64,000 nucleotides of DNA, taken from the NCBI RefSeq assembly GCF_027409185.1, contig NC_084474.1:26813382-26877381 (forward strand). The letters are read 5' to 3'. The stretch is from Cynocephalus volans (Eukaryota; Chordata; Mammalia; Dermoptera; Cynocephalidae). The position numbers and the translations under genes were made by a program. Below are positions 11,431-27,083 of the stretch, in pieces (position 1 is the stretch's first letter; every line of letters starts with the position of its first letter). The notes below the pieces were generated by a model. The model saw nothing but the letters and a program-made list of their open reading frames with translations. It was not told the origin of the DNA and searched no databases.

Positions 11431-12039
11431 CCCGGGGGATGCAGAGGTGAATGACAGTTACTGGCCCCACTCTAATCCCATCCCGGGGCCTTGGTGCACA
11501 CACCACTGGGTGCAGGCTGACAGCCCCTTTCCTCTAAGGACAGCGAGGACCACCAGCAGCACCACGCTGGCTTCCCCACCACTCAGTGGTGTTTGGAAAT
11601 GGTTTTTCTGTTTCTTTCCACGTGGCAGTAGAGGAACAAGTTACTTCCACTGAGCAGGGCCTCAAGATCTAGGTCTCCCAAGCCCTCGTATCTCTTCTCC
11701 CACCCCCCTGCCCTCCCTCCCACCATCTGCACCAGTCAGTCAATAGAATTCAATTGAGAATCCAGAACATCATGTCTCTGCCAGAGGTTTGTCTGTCCAT
11801 CTCATTCCTACTGTCCCCATCTTTTGGAAGTGGAAACAATTCCCCTTCTCCTTCATGTTCTTTGTTTACAGGAAGAATTCAGTAAACAAACCACTACCTT
11901 CAACTGAGAAAGATGCCTTTTTCTTCTGCCTAGTGACTTTCTATGCCCCCTTCTTTAGTAAAAACAATTCTGCTTGGGGGAAAGCACCTAGTGTTGATGG
12001 CCTGTCTCTCGTGGGCCCTGCCCTCCATGACCCAGCAGT

Positions 12040-12395
12040 CTAGGCCAGTCAAGTGCTCTTCTCCCTGGAAGATCCTCCCCAGATGCCCACATGGCTCTCT
12101 CCCTGACTTCTTCCAGTCCTCTGCTCAACATCCCTCGGAGGAGGAGCCACAGCTCCCCACACACCTGCACGTGGCATCCGCCACCCACCCCTCCCTCTTT
12201 ATCAGCCCCCTTTCTGGAGCCTTCACTAGAGCACGTACCACCAGGCGACACACGTGTTCTTATGTGCTTGTTATCTTTCTCACCCACTGGAATGTCAGCT
12301 CCGTGACAACAAGAATTGTCCCTGTCACTGACGCAGTATCAGTGCCTAAGCTGGCTGCTCATAAGCACTCATAAGTATTTGTCGAAGGGAGAAAG
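12040..12395 (+). mobile_element. L2 fragment (3' end)
   Basis: CACATGGCTCTCTCCCTGAC, CCAGTCCTCTGCTCAACATC, GGAATGTCAGCTCCGTGAC, and ATAAGTATTTGTCGAA. The 143-codon open frame here is chance. Confidence 0.8.
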
Positions 12396-13503
12396 GATGA
12401 AGACAGGACTTTGAATCTTGAATGAAATAACAAAAGCAGCTGAAGCTTCATCCTTACAGCAGAGCCCTGAAGAGGCTTCCATTGGCTCCCTAGACCCTGG
12501 GGCTGCCCTGTCCTTATGAGCCATCTATACACTTCACACCACCCCCTCCCACCAGAGTCCTTGATTTAGAGTTGGTTCCTGTGGTTTACAGCCACAGAGA
12601 CCTGACTCTGACCCTCGCCAGGCTCTCCCCAGGACACCACCCTTCCCAGTGGGCTTCCTGGGTCCTCAGAGCCTCTTTAACGGACCTGGATTTGCTGGGC
12701 CCTCATTTGAACTCGGTCTCTCATTGATCAGCCTCTGCCTCCAAGTTGCTCCCCACCCCGGCTTGTCACTGCTCGTTGTCCATGGCCTCCCCACATTCCC
12801 TCTGGTGCAGAACCCACTCTCTCAGCTGCCCCACATGGCCGTGAACACTGCTGAGAACTGAAGCTGACAGTGGTTTAGGTTACAACTATAATTTAGGTCC
12901 AGTCTCAGGGTCTGGGGGTACCCCCAGGACAGTGTCACAGAAAAACATCTGTGTTATGTACATGGCTAAGGGACTCAAATGACTATTAAACCTGATCTGG
13001 AATATAGTGGTAGGTGGCCTCCCTCTTGCATATGGCTGGTGACACAGCTACTGAAGACAAGAGGACACAAACAGCAATCCACACTTTGCTGCAATGTTGT
13101 AGCAGTGATACCAACTCTCATTCAACTTGCATAATTCCCTGAAAAACAGCCAACGGGCTTCCTAGCACAGGAACACCATATTAAAGAAAATATTCCCTCA
13201 CTCATTCCTTCTACTCACAAGCACAGGCAGATAAGAGGCCTTGATCTCAATTATTTTGAGCAGTGATTTTTTTTTTTTTTAGAGATTCAGTTATTTTGAC
13301 ACAGTTCTGACAGTGAAAGCACAGCTGCCACCACTTGGCTAAAACATCCAGAGATCACCTCAGGTCACAAATGAAAGAGGGAAAGGGTTTCGGTACATTC
13401 AGGGTGCTTTTTCCTCACTACCATAGCGAGAAATAATTGGCTCAAATTCACTATCTTCCTTTGGAAATATTTTCAAAGTAATTTGAAAATTATTCAGGGA
13501 ATA

Positions 13504-13913
13504 CCTTAGTTTACTGTCAGTTATAACAGAATACCTGAAACTGGGTAATTTTTAAAGGAATGGAATTTATTTCTTACAGGTGGAGTCTGGAATGTCCAAG
13601 GTCAAGGGGCACATCTGTTAAGGGCTTCTTCCTGTTGGGGACTCTCTGCTGAGTCCTGAGGCACCGCAGGGCATCATGTGGTGACAGTACAAGAGTGTGC
13701 TAATATGCTAGCTCAGGTCTCTCTCCTTCTTATAAAGCCACCAGTTCCACCCCCATGATAACCCATTAATCCATTAACCCCTTAATCCATGAATAGACTA
13801 ATCCATTCATGAGGGCAGAGCTCTGGTCATCCAATCACCCCCACTTCTCAACACTGACACATTGGGGTTTAAGCTTCCATGTGAGTTTTGGAGGGGACAT
13901 TCAAACCACAGCA
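13504..13913 (-). mobile_element. MaLR LTR (MST-like)
   Basis: CTGAAACTGGGTAATTTTTA, AATCCATTCATGAGGGCAG and GAGTTTTGGAGGGGACATTC with terminal AAACCACAGCA. Solo LTR in reverse orientation. Confidence 0.8.
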
Positions 13914-14239
13914 AGGAATAATTTGTTCCCTAAAAGGGGATATACAAATACACAGAGAAGCAGCTCATTGCATTTAATTAGTATCTGGGGCATAGAAGAG
14001 GGGAGTGTTTAATGTGCTGTGGCTTTAAAACATCAAACTGGCCACCTGTGAGTGACCGCTATCTGTAAACTTAATCGGATCCTCAGAAAGAACCACAGGA
14101 TAGCTATCATGAGGGCATGAAAAATATCAGACCACATTTTCAAAATTCTATTTTGGAGCAAAGAAAATAAAAAATTTTATTAAAGTCAAGAATGGATTCC
14201 CTTAGAACATGAATAGAAAATGCATGAGACTAATCAAAA

Positions 14240-14640
14240 TATTAATGAACCCATGAAAAACTTTAACCTCATTAGTTATCAAAGAAATAGCTGCAAACAA
14301 TGAGACAGACAGGAGTCAGTGCAGATACAAAACCAGAGAATGAGTTACTCATTGCTGGTACAGAGCTACGTTACCAAGCTTTTAGACAGTAATTGACATA
14401 TATATCATTACATTTATCACAGCATTATGTATATGAGAAAAACAGAACAACATTAATAATAAAGTTATTGTTCACTCAATTTTGAGGCATAATGTAGCCA
14501 TTAATTTTAATGTTTATGAAGAGTTTTTATACTTAAGGAAATACTTATTTTTAAAATGTAAGTGAAAATGAAAGATACAAAATTCTTTGACAGTGTGATC
14601 ATAATTAGGTCAAAAACATAAACTTTAAAAAAAACTGCCA
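14240..14640 (+). mobile_element. Very old L1/HAL1-like fragment
   Basis: AACCTCATTAGTTATCAAAG, CATTGCTGGTACAGAGC and GTAGCCATTAATTTTAATG fit a decayed L1M/HAL1 ORF2 end. Directly adjoins a younger L1 piece. Confidence 0.55.
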
Positions 14641-16400
<1,760 letters not shown>

Positions 16401-16679
16401 GAAACATAACCTGTGTTAAAAGTTGTTAGTTCAGGGTAGTGAAATTACAAAGGGATATTTTGGCATTTTCTTTATAACTTTCCATATTTTCAGGTTGTTC
16501 TAACTGAATATAAATTAAAATAAGCAAAAACACATTTAAAAAACATATCTTCTGGAATTAGTGCCTTTATCTTTTTCTGCTACTAATACTACAGGCATCA
16601 AATGTATCATCTTTATGTAACCTTAGTATAAATAATATTTTTTAAAAACTTGAAGGAAGGCTTTGTAGGTTAATGAATT

Positions 16680-16765
16680 TGTTTTATTTATTCTTATATC
16701 TATAGCACCTCCCACAGGGGCACCTGACACATAGTGAGCATTAGTAAATCTCTGAGGAATGAGCA
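16680..16765 (+). mobile_element. L2 3' end fragment
   Basis: ATCTATAGCACCTCCCACAG, CACCTGACACATAGTGAGC and AATCTCTGAGGAATGAGC correspond to the L2 3' terminus. Confidence 0.6.
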
Positions 16766-16879
16766 TACAGTATTTGTAAAACAATCCTCCAGTTTTCCTT
16801 AAGATTGATCTACCTAATACTTCATGATGACTTCTTGCAGGCCAAACTATTATAACAAATCAAGGCCTAGAAAACTACT

Positions 16880-17048
16880 AGCCATATCCAGTCAATAAAC
16901 ACACAGCTACATAAATTCTTTTACGTATTGTGTGTGGCTGCTTTCACACCACGAGAGCAGATTTGAGTATTTGCAAAAGAAATGGTATGGCCCACAAACC
17001 TAAAATATTTACTATCTAGCCCTTTACAGAAAAATTTTGCTGACCTTT
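16880..17048 (+). mobile_element. Ancient hAT-type repeat fragment
   Basis: GTGTGTGGCTGCTTTCACAC, ATGGTATGGCCCACAAACC, TAAAATATTTACTATCTAGC and CAGAAAAATTTTGCTGACC match a well-known old dispersed repeat, probably a DNA transposon. Confidence 0.55.
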
Positions 17049-17170
17049 ATAATACATAATGGCAGTCACTTACTGAGTATTTGCTCTGCCCCAAGTATTA
17101 TCTAAATATATGCACACATTATTTCTTTTACTTTTCACCTCTAAGGGCAATTATAATTATCTATGCTATG
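17045..17170 (-). mobile_element. MIR fragment
   Basis: ACTTACTGAGTATTTGCTCT and TGCACACATTATTTC fit the antisense MIR core end. Confidence 0.6.
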
Positions 17171-17404
17171 GATATGTCACAGAGGAGTTGGTATGTTTTT
17201 CTGTAGATGCCTACCTGAAAAAGCCACTTCTCTATAAATGTTTTATTTTTAACATTTTGTCCACGTAGAATAAAAATTGCAAATGTAAAAAGATAGACTA
17301 TTTGTATAGAAAAAAAATTAATTTGTAAAGTCAATTTTTCCAGGGTTGGCAATTTCTCAAAGATTCAGGTTATAAGGGTGTAAATCCCCAAGCAATGAGT
17401 AAAA

Positions 17405-17635
17405 TGATATCATAACTATTGTTTAATGACTACCTTCCAGAAACTACACTAGGCACATTTTATCATTTGTGCCATTCGACACTAACAACTTTATGAAAAA
17501 ATATTATCATTCCCAATTTACAGAAGAAAAATCTGGGTCTCTGAGAAGTTAAGGAGTTCAGCAATTTGGAAGTAGTGAAACCAAAATTAGAAGTTGGCTC
17601 TATCTGAAACCAAAGCCTGACCTCTTTCCATTTAG
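17405..17635 (-). mobile_element. MIR
   Basis: TTTACAGAAGAAAAATCTGG, TCTGAGAAGTTAAGGAGTTC and GCCTGACCTCTTTCC in antisense MIR order. Confidence 0.7.
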
Positions 17636-18382
17636 GGGCATGTGTCTTCAAAACACACACACACAAAAAAAGTATCAAAAGTTTAATGATAGCATGCATA
17701 TAGGTTTCTCCTACTGAAGAAATTAATCTTATAAGAGCTAAAAATTCAAAAATACTTTTGGAACTATGAGTAGCAGGAGTATTAAAAGCATTCTAAATGA
17801 AAAAGAAGCTAATTATTTACATTTCCATCTCCAGTTTCACCACCAATTGGCTGCCATAAGGATGGCAGGGAAATGTGCATTATCTGAAAAATACGTTCCA
17901 AATATGTTGCTTGACATTTACTGAAGTAATTACGGTGAAGACTCAAAAGAGCATACCAGCTGTTAAGAGCAGCTCAAATTTATCTCCTGGGAAGGATAAG
18001 CCACTGCCAGGAAGCACCTTCCAGGTAAACAGGCATAGGTGTGACCCACTATGCTTTCCAGACACCTGAAGAAGCATGATTTGCACTGGAAAGATCCAAG
18101 TCCAGAGCAACACATAGGCACAAATGGAAGGATGTCATGTGCAAACATCCCTAGAGTCCTTGGCATCAACATGGCCACCCACTGGATTTTACAGGCATTC
18201 GAGTGATATAAACTTTTTAGGACACCTTTAATGTTACCCTCTTTTTTTTTATTTCAATCAATGTGTGGGAATTAGTTCTAATACAGTAAGATTCCCTGCA
18301 CTAGGGTTCATTGTAAAGTTTATCCTTGTATTTGGAGAAGTGTTAGTAGCCAAAGTCAACAGTCACTGAGAGGAAAACTATT

Positions 18383-18505
18383 ACTGAAAGCTAACATTGA
18401 GCATTCACTACATTAAGATACTGTGCTGAGGCCTTTGTTTTTTCTCATTTAATCTTCACAGCAACCTTACGTGGTAGGTACTACGATTACCCTAATTTAA
18501 AGCAT
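18383..18505 (-). mobile_element. MIR fragment
   Basis: TCATTTAATCTTCACAGCAA and CTTACGTGGTAGGTACTACG. Confidence 0.8.
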
Positions 18506-18884
18506 TTTTCTTTGTAACCACTTCATCGGTGAAAGCATATAATTAGTTCATCTAAATTAAGAATAGATAATCCCTGACTTATCTAACAACAAGAAAGATA
18601 ATTTATAAATATAGTCTTACTAAGTTAATATGCTTAAGCTTTTCATGTTTCTTCTATCATGTAACACTTTAACTTATATTAGTCAGGTAAATTTTCATCT
18701 GGAAAGCTGGGGTAGCCTACAGTCTACTTTTATGAGAAAGAAATATGGCAAATGACCCATCTAATACCAGCCATTTTGTTTTAAAATAAAAAGTAATGTT
18801 CAGTGCCCTAGGGGAAATTACGATTCAACACATTATTCAAGTGGTTCATAACAAACATCGGATGTCTGTCTGCGTTGGTCTCTG

Positions 18885-19075
18885 TGAGGGACTGGCTGCG
18901 TGATCTCAGACAAGTTACTCAGTCCCATGGGGTGTGCTTCCTCATCTATAAACAGGGGATCATAATTTGTCTATTTCCAAGAATTATTGAGGGGATTAAA
19001 TGAGATAATGGACGTGAAGCCCTTAACACCAAGTGCTCAATCAATGTCAGCTATAACAATTACTGTTATTATTAC
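18885..19075 (+). mobile_element. MIR
   Basis: GTGATCTCAGACAAGTTACT, TTCCTCATCTATAAACAGGG, GGGATTAAATGAGATAATGG. Confidence 0.85.
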
Positions 19076-19389
19076 TTCTTTGATCATGTCTAACTTTATA
19101 GTTAAAATTAAGATTCTAAGGCAATACAGGACTGTAAAGTATCTTTGGAGACACCAAAGGATGATGAGGATGTTATATTCAGTATCATTTTAGTGTTAAG
19201 TGTATTTTATTGTTTCCAAAGTCCACAAAATATGAAGTTTGTTTATTTTGTTAACCAGATAACCACAATATTCAAAAACCCCAAAAGCCCTATTCTCTAA
19301 TCATTAATCAATCAGTAATTACTCGTTGAAATTATACTGCATAAAATATGCTGTATTAAATATCATAAGTGATAAAAAGGGTCATGCCC

Positions 19390-19728
19390 CTTCCTAATAA
19401 GATCCATGTGGGGAATGAAATACACATGAAAAGATAACTGGGATGGAAACATGTCAGTATACATTGTCCAAACCCATAAAACAGATACCAAGAGTGAACT
19501 ATGAAAACTATGTACTATGAACTGTGTAAACAATGAACTTGGTGTGAAAAGGGTGTGGCATTGTAGGTTCATCACTTGTAACAAATGTATCACTCTGGTG
19601 GGACTATTGACAGTGGGGGAGGCTGTGTATGTGTGGGGGCAGGACATACATGGGAAATCTCTATACCTTTCTCTCAATTTTGCTGTGAACTTAAACCTCT
19701 AAAAAATAAAATCTATTTCTAAAAAAAA
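19390..19728 (+). mobile_element. L1 3' UTR fragment
   Basis: TGGTGGGACTATTGACAGTG, GGAGGCTGTGTATGTGTGG and TTTTGCTGTGAACTTAAACC with A-rich end match the L1MA/MB 3' end. Confidence 0.75.
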
Positions 19729-20445
19729 TGGTAAGACCACAGTTTGGGAGAAAACATTCACAAAACATATATCTGAAAAAAGACTCATACCCAGAATACA
19801 AAAAGAATTCTTACAACTCAATAATTAGAAGATTAAAAAGCTAATACAGAAATAAGGGAAAGTTTTGAAGAAATTTTACCAAAGAACAACAGACATTTTT
19901 ACCAAAGGTATTACATTTTTGTAATCAAGATGGCAAATAATCCATGAAATATGCTCAACACCATTAATCATTAGATAAATTCAAATGAAACACTACTATC
20001 ACTAGAATGGCTAAAATTAGAACGACTGACCGTACCAAGTCATGACAAGGATGCAGAGCAACTGGAACTCTCCCCTGCATCGCTGGTGAGAAAGCAAATG
20101 GTGCAGCCACGTTGGAAAACAGTTTTGCAGTTTCTTGTAAAGTTAGACATACGTGTACCATACAACCTGGCAACTCCAATCTTAGGTCATCCAAGGGAAA
20201 ATATATGTTCACAGAACTAGTGATAGAGAGCATCTCAAGTGATTGCCAGAGGCAGGGGTTTGGGGAAGGGGTGGACTGAATAGTCGTACAAGCAAACTTT
20301 TCTGGGTGATGAAAATATTCTGTATCATGACAGTGGTGGTAACCACATGACTCTACACATTTGTCAAAACACACCAAATTGTACACTTAAAATTGAAAAA
20401 TCTTATTGTATGTTAAAAATTATATAACTCAATAAAGTTGATGGG
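19729..20445 (+). mobile_element. Older L1 fragment
   Basis: CATACCCAGAATACAAAAAG, ACTGGAACTCTCCCCTGC, GGATGCAGAGC and the 3' UTR phrase GTACACTTAAAATTGAAAAA. Adjacent to another L1 end, so this is a nested or tandem pile of old L1s. Confidence 0.8.
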
Positions 20446-20532
20446 AAAAAAAGATAATTAGCAATATATGATATTCTATAATAAGTGCTGATAAAAACTA
20501 TACGAAGACTTAAGGAGACAGAGAAAAGGAAG

Positions 20533-20758
20533 AAGACAACTAGTACTTATTAAGGGCCTTCTCTGTGCTTTTTAAATACAATAAATAATTCTCCCAACAA
20601 AATATCTGAAAGGTAAGTTTAGTTAGTCCACACTTCACAGAAGGAGTCTGACCTTTGAAATGTAGGAATATACCCTAGTCACAAAACTAGTAAGCAGGAG
20701 ATTCAAGCCCAAGTCTCACTCTGAAGTCCAAACATTTACACTGTACCACCTGGCCTCC
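20533..20758 (-). mobile_element. MIR
   Basis: TAGTACTTATTAAGGGCCTT, CACAAAACTAGTAAGCAGG, ATTTACACTGTACCACCTGG. Confidence 0.8.
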
Positions 20759-20760
20759 CC

Positions 20761-23700
20761 TGTGATTTAAATAAATAAAGCCACAAATGAAATCACACTT
20801 TAAACTCAACAAATATCAAAATTAAACCAGTGAAAAAAATCAAATCACCATTTGTGTTCTCCTAGCAGAAAGATATTAATTTGTACAACAGCCAAATAAT
20901 ACCTAAGTCTAAACACCTAATCCTAATATTTTTAAAAGAAAATTCTAAATTGTCATGGGAGCTATTATAATTTTCAGAGCAAAGTTATCTTAGAGATGTT
21001 TTCATGAATTTACTACATTAAATTTTCAAATTCAATCATATACTTTATCAAGTTCTCAAGGACATTTTTAGAGTAATCTCATCACTTACAGAGCATTAAT
21101 TCTGAGCCTGACTAGAGATAATATAGCTATTATGTAATATTTAATAGTTTAAAATGGGAAGTTAATATACTTCTAAAAATACCAAAGAAACTAGTATATA
21201 AAAATGTCAACTGTTATTATCAAAAATTGCTTTTAGTTGTACTTAATTATCTCATACTCTTTTTAAGAGTTCTGCATTTCATATCAGGGATGGCCGGAAT
21301 AAATAACTTCATTTGATATGTAGCAGTTCTCTATATTTTACACCATTCTCAATTATACAGATTCTCAATTATACAGATATCACTATCTTATCAACCCCAT
21401 GACCCATCCAATCACCAAATTTTCAATTACTTGGAAGGAAATACAGGAAATTTCATCAATACACTGAGGTAAAAAAGAAAAAGAAAAACAGATACTTACT
21501 AAGAACATTTTTAAAAATATTTCTAAGCTGTGCCTAGCAGGCTTCAGTGCTTAAACTACAACATTTATTTAATGTTATGCACCAAGTTTTCCTAAGTGCC
21601 ATGTATGTATCTTCACAGCTCAGCTAATGAAGTTTTGGTAAAGCTATCAATTAATAAGAAACCTTAGAAACAATCAATTGTTGGTTCTTCCCAAGAAAGT
21701 GACCTTTTTAAGATTTTTTCACAATGTTTTCATGTACACACACACACACACAACAGAAACAACAACAACAAAGAAATGGAGATCTAAGATATATATCTGG
21801 AAATCTGGTACCCCTAAAAGAGGCATTTTACCTACAACTATTTAGATAATTAAGGATAAACGTTTATGTCAAATATTTGGAGAAATTTGAATTAATGAAT
21901 GCTTTGATTACTTAAACAGCCTGAAAAAAAATTAAGTAAAAGTCTTGACAACATCAAGTAAATGACTACTCAGTCCAAGAAAATAGTAAATCCTAAGTAT
22001 CTTTGATTACCTGTGATTTTGGAAGAAAGAGTGAATATTCATTTAAAATGTCAGTAGACTGAATTTGCAGAGCTATCTCCATGGGAGAACCAGGGCTGAG
22101 CGGCTGCCACCACTGATTTGCCCTCAACCTTTTCCCACTAATGCAGCTAGTGTCCCACACTGACACCTGAAGTGTGAAATAAGAAGGAGCCTTACGTGGC
22201 TTCTATGACACTAAGACACATCAACCTTTTCTTATGGAGAGTGACCTAATTCTTTCTAACTTCTGATACATTTCTAATCAATCAAAATTCAGACCTATAT
22301 ACACCCTAAGTGAAATTAACATTTTCCTCCACCGGAAATGCTTCAAATATATAACCTTTTCTTTATGCCACACAATCATCCTGATTGAGTCACATCCAGA
22401 CACTGACCTGAAGGAAGCTTTGCAGACAGCCCTTGATATCAGCATCCATGTGTGCTTATGACATCGTAATTAATCAAGGTTGCCTGGATTGGATAATAAC
22501 ATAAATTCAGGTCCACAATCACTCAGCCTAAACCTTTAAGGCTGGATGTCCCTTGGAATTAAGAATTTTGCACATTTTAGAAAAGCAAAATGATACATGA
22601 TGCTGTAAATTATGTAACACCCTCAGTGGAGTCTGTAATGGCACCTCAAAATCAAGTACACTAATATTTCTGCAATAAATGAATGAATATTTACACTAAG
22701 TGTAATTTTAAAATATCCTCCAATTAGATCAGGCCAGGCTTTGTCATCAAATGAGCTGCAAAACTAACTTTTGGATTTCAAAGTTTTTAGCAGAATGTGG
22801 AAGGAATAGTAAAGAAATAGTAGCAGTAGAAAATATTTATAATTGTTGTTATGAGAACTGGCATTATCTCATTTAATCTCTCCAACAACCTTGAGGTCAA
22901 AACTATTATCAAGAGAGTGTTTCACTCAAACATTAAAAAATACCCTCCTAAATCATGAATCAAGCCTGATATTGTTATTATCCCATTTTTTATTCAGCCT
23001 TCTCATTTTGAGCAATATTTCTGCCCTTTTGACTACAGAATTTTAATATCATTAGAGGCCTACATAGCAAGTCCAGAGGTAGATTTAAAAGAAAAAAGTT
23101 ACACAATTTCAAATCACTTCAAGAAATTCAGGCAGCCCTTAGGTTATTCCCAGTTCTGCTCCTTTGAACAAAATTATATGTTGACAATCACCTCATTAAG
23201 GCAACTTTGTTTCTTTTAGTGAATGTCTGCATGCTCATCCCATAATTTTGAAATTTGTGTTTACTCTCACTACCACTACAAAGAAAAACTTGACTTAAAA
23301 TAATTACAGGCTGTGTAAGGGCTCCAAGTGTTAATATTGAATTGGACAGTAATTTGCTGAGTCCAGAACTAGCACTAAGAGACCTGTGCAAATCTCATGA
23401 CCTGTCCTCGCCCCTGGTCCCCATAAGCAGCTTAAGTGACCCGCAGTCTTTCTCACTGCTTACTCTACATTTACCTTAGTAATTTGGATTTGATCTCATC
23501 CAAACCATGCCAACTCAGCTTCAAAATTGCTGGCCCAGATTACGTCTTGTGGGTTTTTTATAAACGTATTAATCTACAAGCCACAAACATGTAATATATG
23601 AGATTAGAGTGATGGTAATAATAATCCTTCACGTCTCCAGTGAACAATTCACTCTAACAACCTCGGAATAAACTGATTACACACATAATCATCATTTTTA

Positions 23701-25039
23701 ATATTCATTTAGTCCAAACAATAAATTAGGTACTATAACAATATAATGTATTAGCATTTTATTCTTTAGATAAGATGCTTCCCTACTGTGCACTTAATTA
23801 GAGAATAAGGTAAGCATTCCAACTAAATTCATAGTCTTAGTATTATCTAAAATTATCTTCTCACAAATATGAAAGTCTTTGCGATAGCAAGTGCCTTAGG
23901 TTGAGTTTCCCCAGCCACAGACCCTAAAACAAGGATTTGAGTCCAAGTAGTTTGGTATGATTCTGGAACATGCCTACTGTGTTTAGGGAACCACGCACTA
24001 TGGCAATGCATTTAAATACTGTCTCTGAAATATCCCCAAACATATATATTTATTTACACACATGTAATCATCTATTTCCCTGTGTGCATTCATCCCCCCA
24101 AGAAACATGGCTTGTTCTCACGCAGTAGAAACTGGCCCAGGACACAACCATGAGCCTCAGCCACCATGCAACACAATCTCCCTCAGCCAATAGACCGAAG
24201 CAAGTATGTCTGCATATTATTGGCTTCTCTTTTGTCCACTTATTTTTTGTTCTGTGAACAATTTTGACCTACACTGTCCAAAAGAAGTATGCAAGTAATA
24301 GTGCTGGATGTGAGACCAAAAAATGCCTAAGAGGAGAATCAGTCTGGATGTTGAAAGGTACGTAGGTTTTTTTCTCTCTTGAGATCAAGTAAATGGTCAA
24401 GGGCAGTGAGGGTGAAGATCAGTGGGACAGGTGAGAGAAGCCCTTTGACATGCTGGGGAATCAGCCCAGGAAGACTAAGCAACAACTGGGTGAGTAGAGA
24501 CAGGACAAACTAGGCCAGAGGCACATCATGACTTCAGGGGATTTGAAGAGAACAGAGAGCTACTGCCAAGACCACCATTGCATACAGTGTGTTCCCTTTA
24601 AATGTTACTCACATCACGTGAAATAAAAAAGAAAGGAAAATGAGCGAAGGGCTGGGATTTCCCTGTTCTGCTGAAGCTGAGGTTTCCTATACCTGCCCTT
24701 CCATCCCTACTCCCCAAAGGTTCTCTGATCAGATTCATTTGCAGGACCCCGAAACCACCCACCACCTGGGAAGGGCCCACCCTAGGTATTTTACAGTAAG
24801 TGTCAAGGAAGCAGAAACCAGAGGCAAGAATATGCAGACAGCCAGCCCAGCATGATCACTCAGGAGGGACATGCACTTGGAAATAAGAAGCCTCTGCCAA
24901 ACTAAGACATGGATAAACTAAGTCAGAAAGTGAGAGGTTATTTTGGTAATATCATATTGTTAAATTACAGTTTTTAAAAAATTGTGCTTTGTTTAGAAGA
25001 AGAGAATATTAAATTCATGACAGATATTCAACACATTAA
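20761..25039. other. Long stretch with little recognisable repeat
   Basis: Apart from a (CA)n at about 21736-21752 and a MIR core at 22835-22910, I see no transposon or gene. By contrast with the rest of the intron this is low in young elements, so it is a reasonable place to look for conserved non-coding DNA. Confidence 0.4.
22835..22910 (-). mobile_element. MIR core fragment
   Basis: GGCATTATCTCATTTAATCT and CCAACAACCTTGAGGTCAAA. Confidence 0.6.
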
Positions 25040-26140
25040 AAAATATCTGAGTTGTAACATTTCTCTCCTTCCACGTCTTGTGGTGCTGCTTGGCAGTTTT
25101 TCATTGGGCACACATGTGCCAGGGACTGTGTGAGGTACCAGGATCATGGAGGTGACAGAAATAGTAACTTTCTTCAAGAAGTTCACGGTCCAGTGCAACA
25201 GCATCCAGGTCATTAACAGCAGAAGCATTTTTTCTGCACTTGGGATTTTACTAGTTGGAATTTATTTCATTTTAAAAACCCTATACTCAACGATTTCACA
25301 GCCTGCTCTCATAAGTGAATTACAGTAGGCTTGCTTTGGGAAATATTCAAGCAAATATTGATCTGACAATTAAAAGAAGCTCAGACTATCGGGATAAACA
25401 TTATGAATAGTAAAGTCAAAAAGGAAAATATCTGAATCAAAATTCTGTCTTTGTTTTTTTTTTAAAAAAAAGGAAGTCTTTTTCGTTCAGCATCTATTTT
25501 TATCAAATATTACAAATAAATGAATGCATCCATCAATATCCCATCTATCACCCCTCTTCTTCTGTTCAGAAATGTAAGCACCCTTGGAAACATAATTTAG
25601 AGAGAGCCATGTGAAATGTTAAAAGACACAGATTAATCCCATTTCAGTACCAGAAAATCACTAGCCAGTGTGTGATTAACAGCCAAATGAAAAGAGCAGT
25701 CTACTGCAATTTACAAAGGGAAAAAATGTGGACACCTCAGACAAGCATATATTTAAGCAAGATCGTAAAGGATGAGTAAAATCGGAACCAAAGGAGGCAG
25801 GAGGGTAAAAGCACTCATGCACAGAAATATAGTAGGGAAAGGCCATAAATAAGGCGGAGAGTAGAGTGTTTAGGATAGCAGAACAAGAGTAATTGTGGAA
25901 AGCCTTCAATGTTAGGCCAGGAAATTGGATTTTATCCTCAGTAATGGGGAACCTGAGGAGCCCATGCAAGTGTTTGAGCAAAGGAATGATTCAAAGTGGT
26001 ATTTTAAGAGCATTTGTCTGGCATCACTATGTGAGGATTAAAAGGAAGAAAATGGACAAGAAAACCTAATAGTCCAGGTGTGAAGTGGTAGGTGGGACAG
26101 TGGACAGCAGTGTGACAGAGATTTAGGAGAAAGAATTTAT
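25040..26140 (-). mobile_element. L2, antisense, long decayed copy
   Basis: GGGCACACATGTGCCAGGGA near the 3' end, then GAAAGCCTTCAATGTTAGGC, TGGATTTTATCCTCAG, AGGAATGATTCAAAGTGG, and AATAGTCCAGGTGTGAAGTG follow the antisense L2 order. Positions 25230-25680 are poorly matched. Confidence 0.6.
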
Positions 26141-26589
26141 AAAACTTAGTAAATTATAAGAGATCAAAAGATTGATCTCAACAACAGGTGGACATGAGAA
26201 GGAAAAAATTATTAACAAAATAAAGAAGTTAAGATGGAAAGCTGGTTTCAGAGCAGATGAAAAGCCAACAAAAATAGATCAGAAAATCGTAAGCCAAAAG
26301 CAGAAATCATAGGACTTAATGTGAATAGTGGCATAAACCACTGGGAAAAAAATCATAGTAAACATACTGTTTTTAAATAATTTTTTTTTCCAATTATAAA
26401 GCAAGTTAAGTTCAGCACAAACAGATGTTACCCAAAAAAAAGAAAAAAAAAATAAACAAGCAAAAACCACTCAAAATCCTTCTGCATATAGATGACTACT
26501 TTAACACTGTATCTGTCCTTCCAGTCTTTTTTTCCTATGCCAACAATAACAATAACACAAGAGAGGAAGGGAAGAGGCGGAGAGAGAGA

Positions 26590-26848
26590 ATGGCTAAGAT
26601 GTATTGACTGCCTATTACGTTCCAAGCACTATTCTAAGTTCTTGACATATACTAATGAAGTTATACTTTGCAACAACCCTGTAAGATAGGCACTATTATT
26701 ATCCCTTTTTGGAGATGGAGAAACAGGTATCCAGAGAGCTCAGAAATCTATCCAAAGTAACACAGCTAGTAAGGGACAGAGTCAGGCTCTGAACCCAGGC
26801 AACCCAGCCCCACACCTGTGGTTTTAACCACCATGCATACTGCCTCTT
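26590..26848 (-). mobile_element. MIR, near complete
   Basis: TTACGTTCCAAGCACTATTC, CAACCCTGTAAGATAGGCAC, AACACAGCTAGTAAGGGACA, TTAACCACCATGCATACTGC. Confidence 0.92.
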
Positions 26849-27083
26849 GCGTGATGTACTTATACAGTCTATACCAATTTGAACAGATAATAAAACCTAT
26901 ACGCAGTCATTCATTCTTCAGCCAAGTCCCTAAACATTGCTACTCCATAGGAACAGTGGAATTCCTTAGGAAAAGTCCACAAAAGTGCTGCCTACTGGCA
27001 TCTTCTCTTCACAATAATTATTTACCAAATAGCTGCTCTTCCTTTGGTCCCTTGGGATTTCTCAGTTTATTAAATCCAACAGT

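Noticed and set aside
11943..12374. 143-codon plus-strand frame
   Set aside because: Largely overlaps an L2 fragment.
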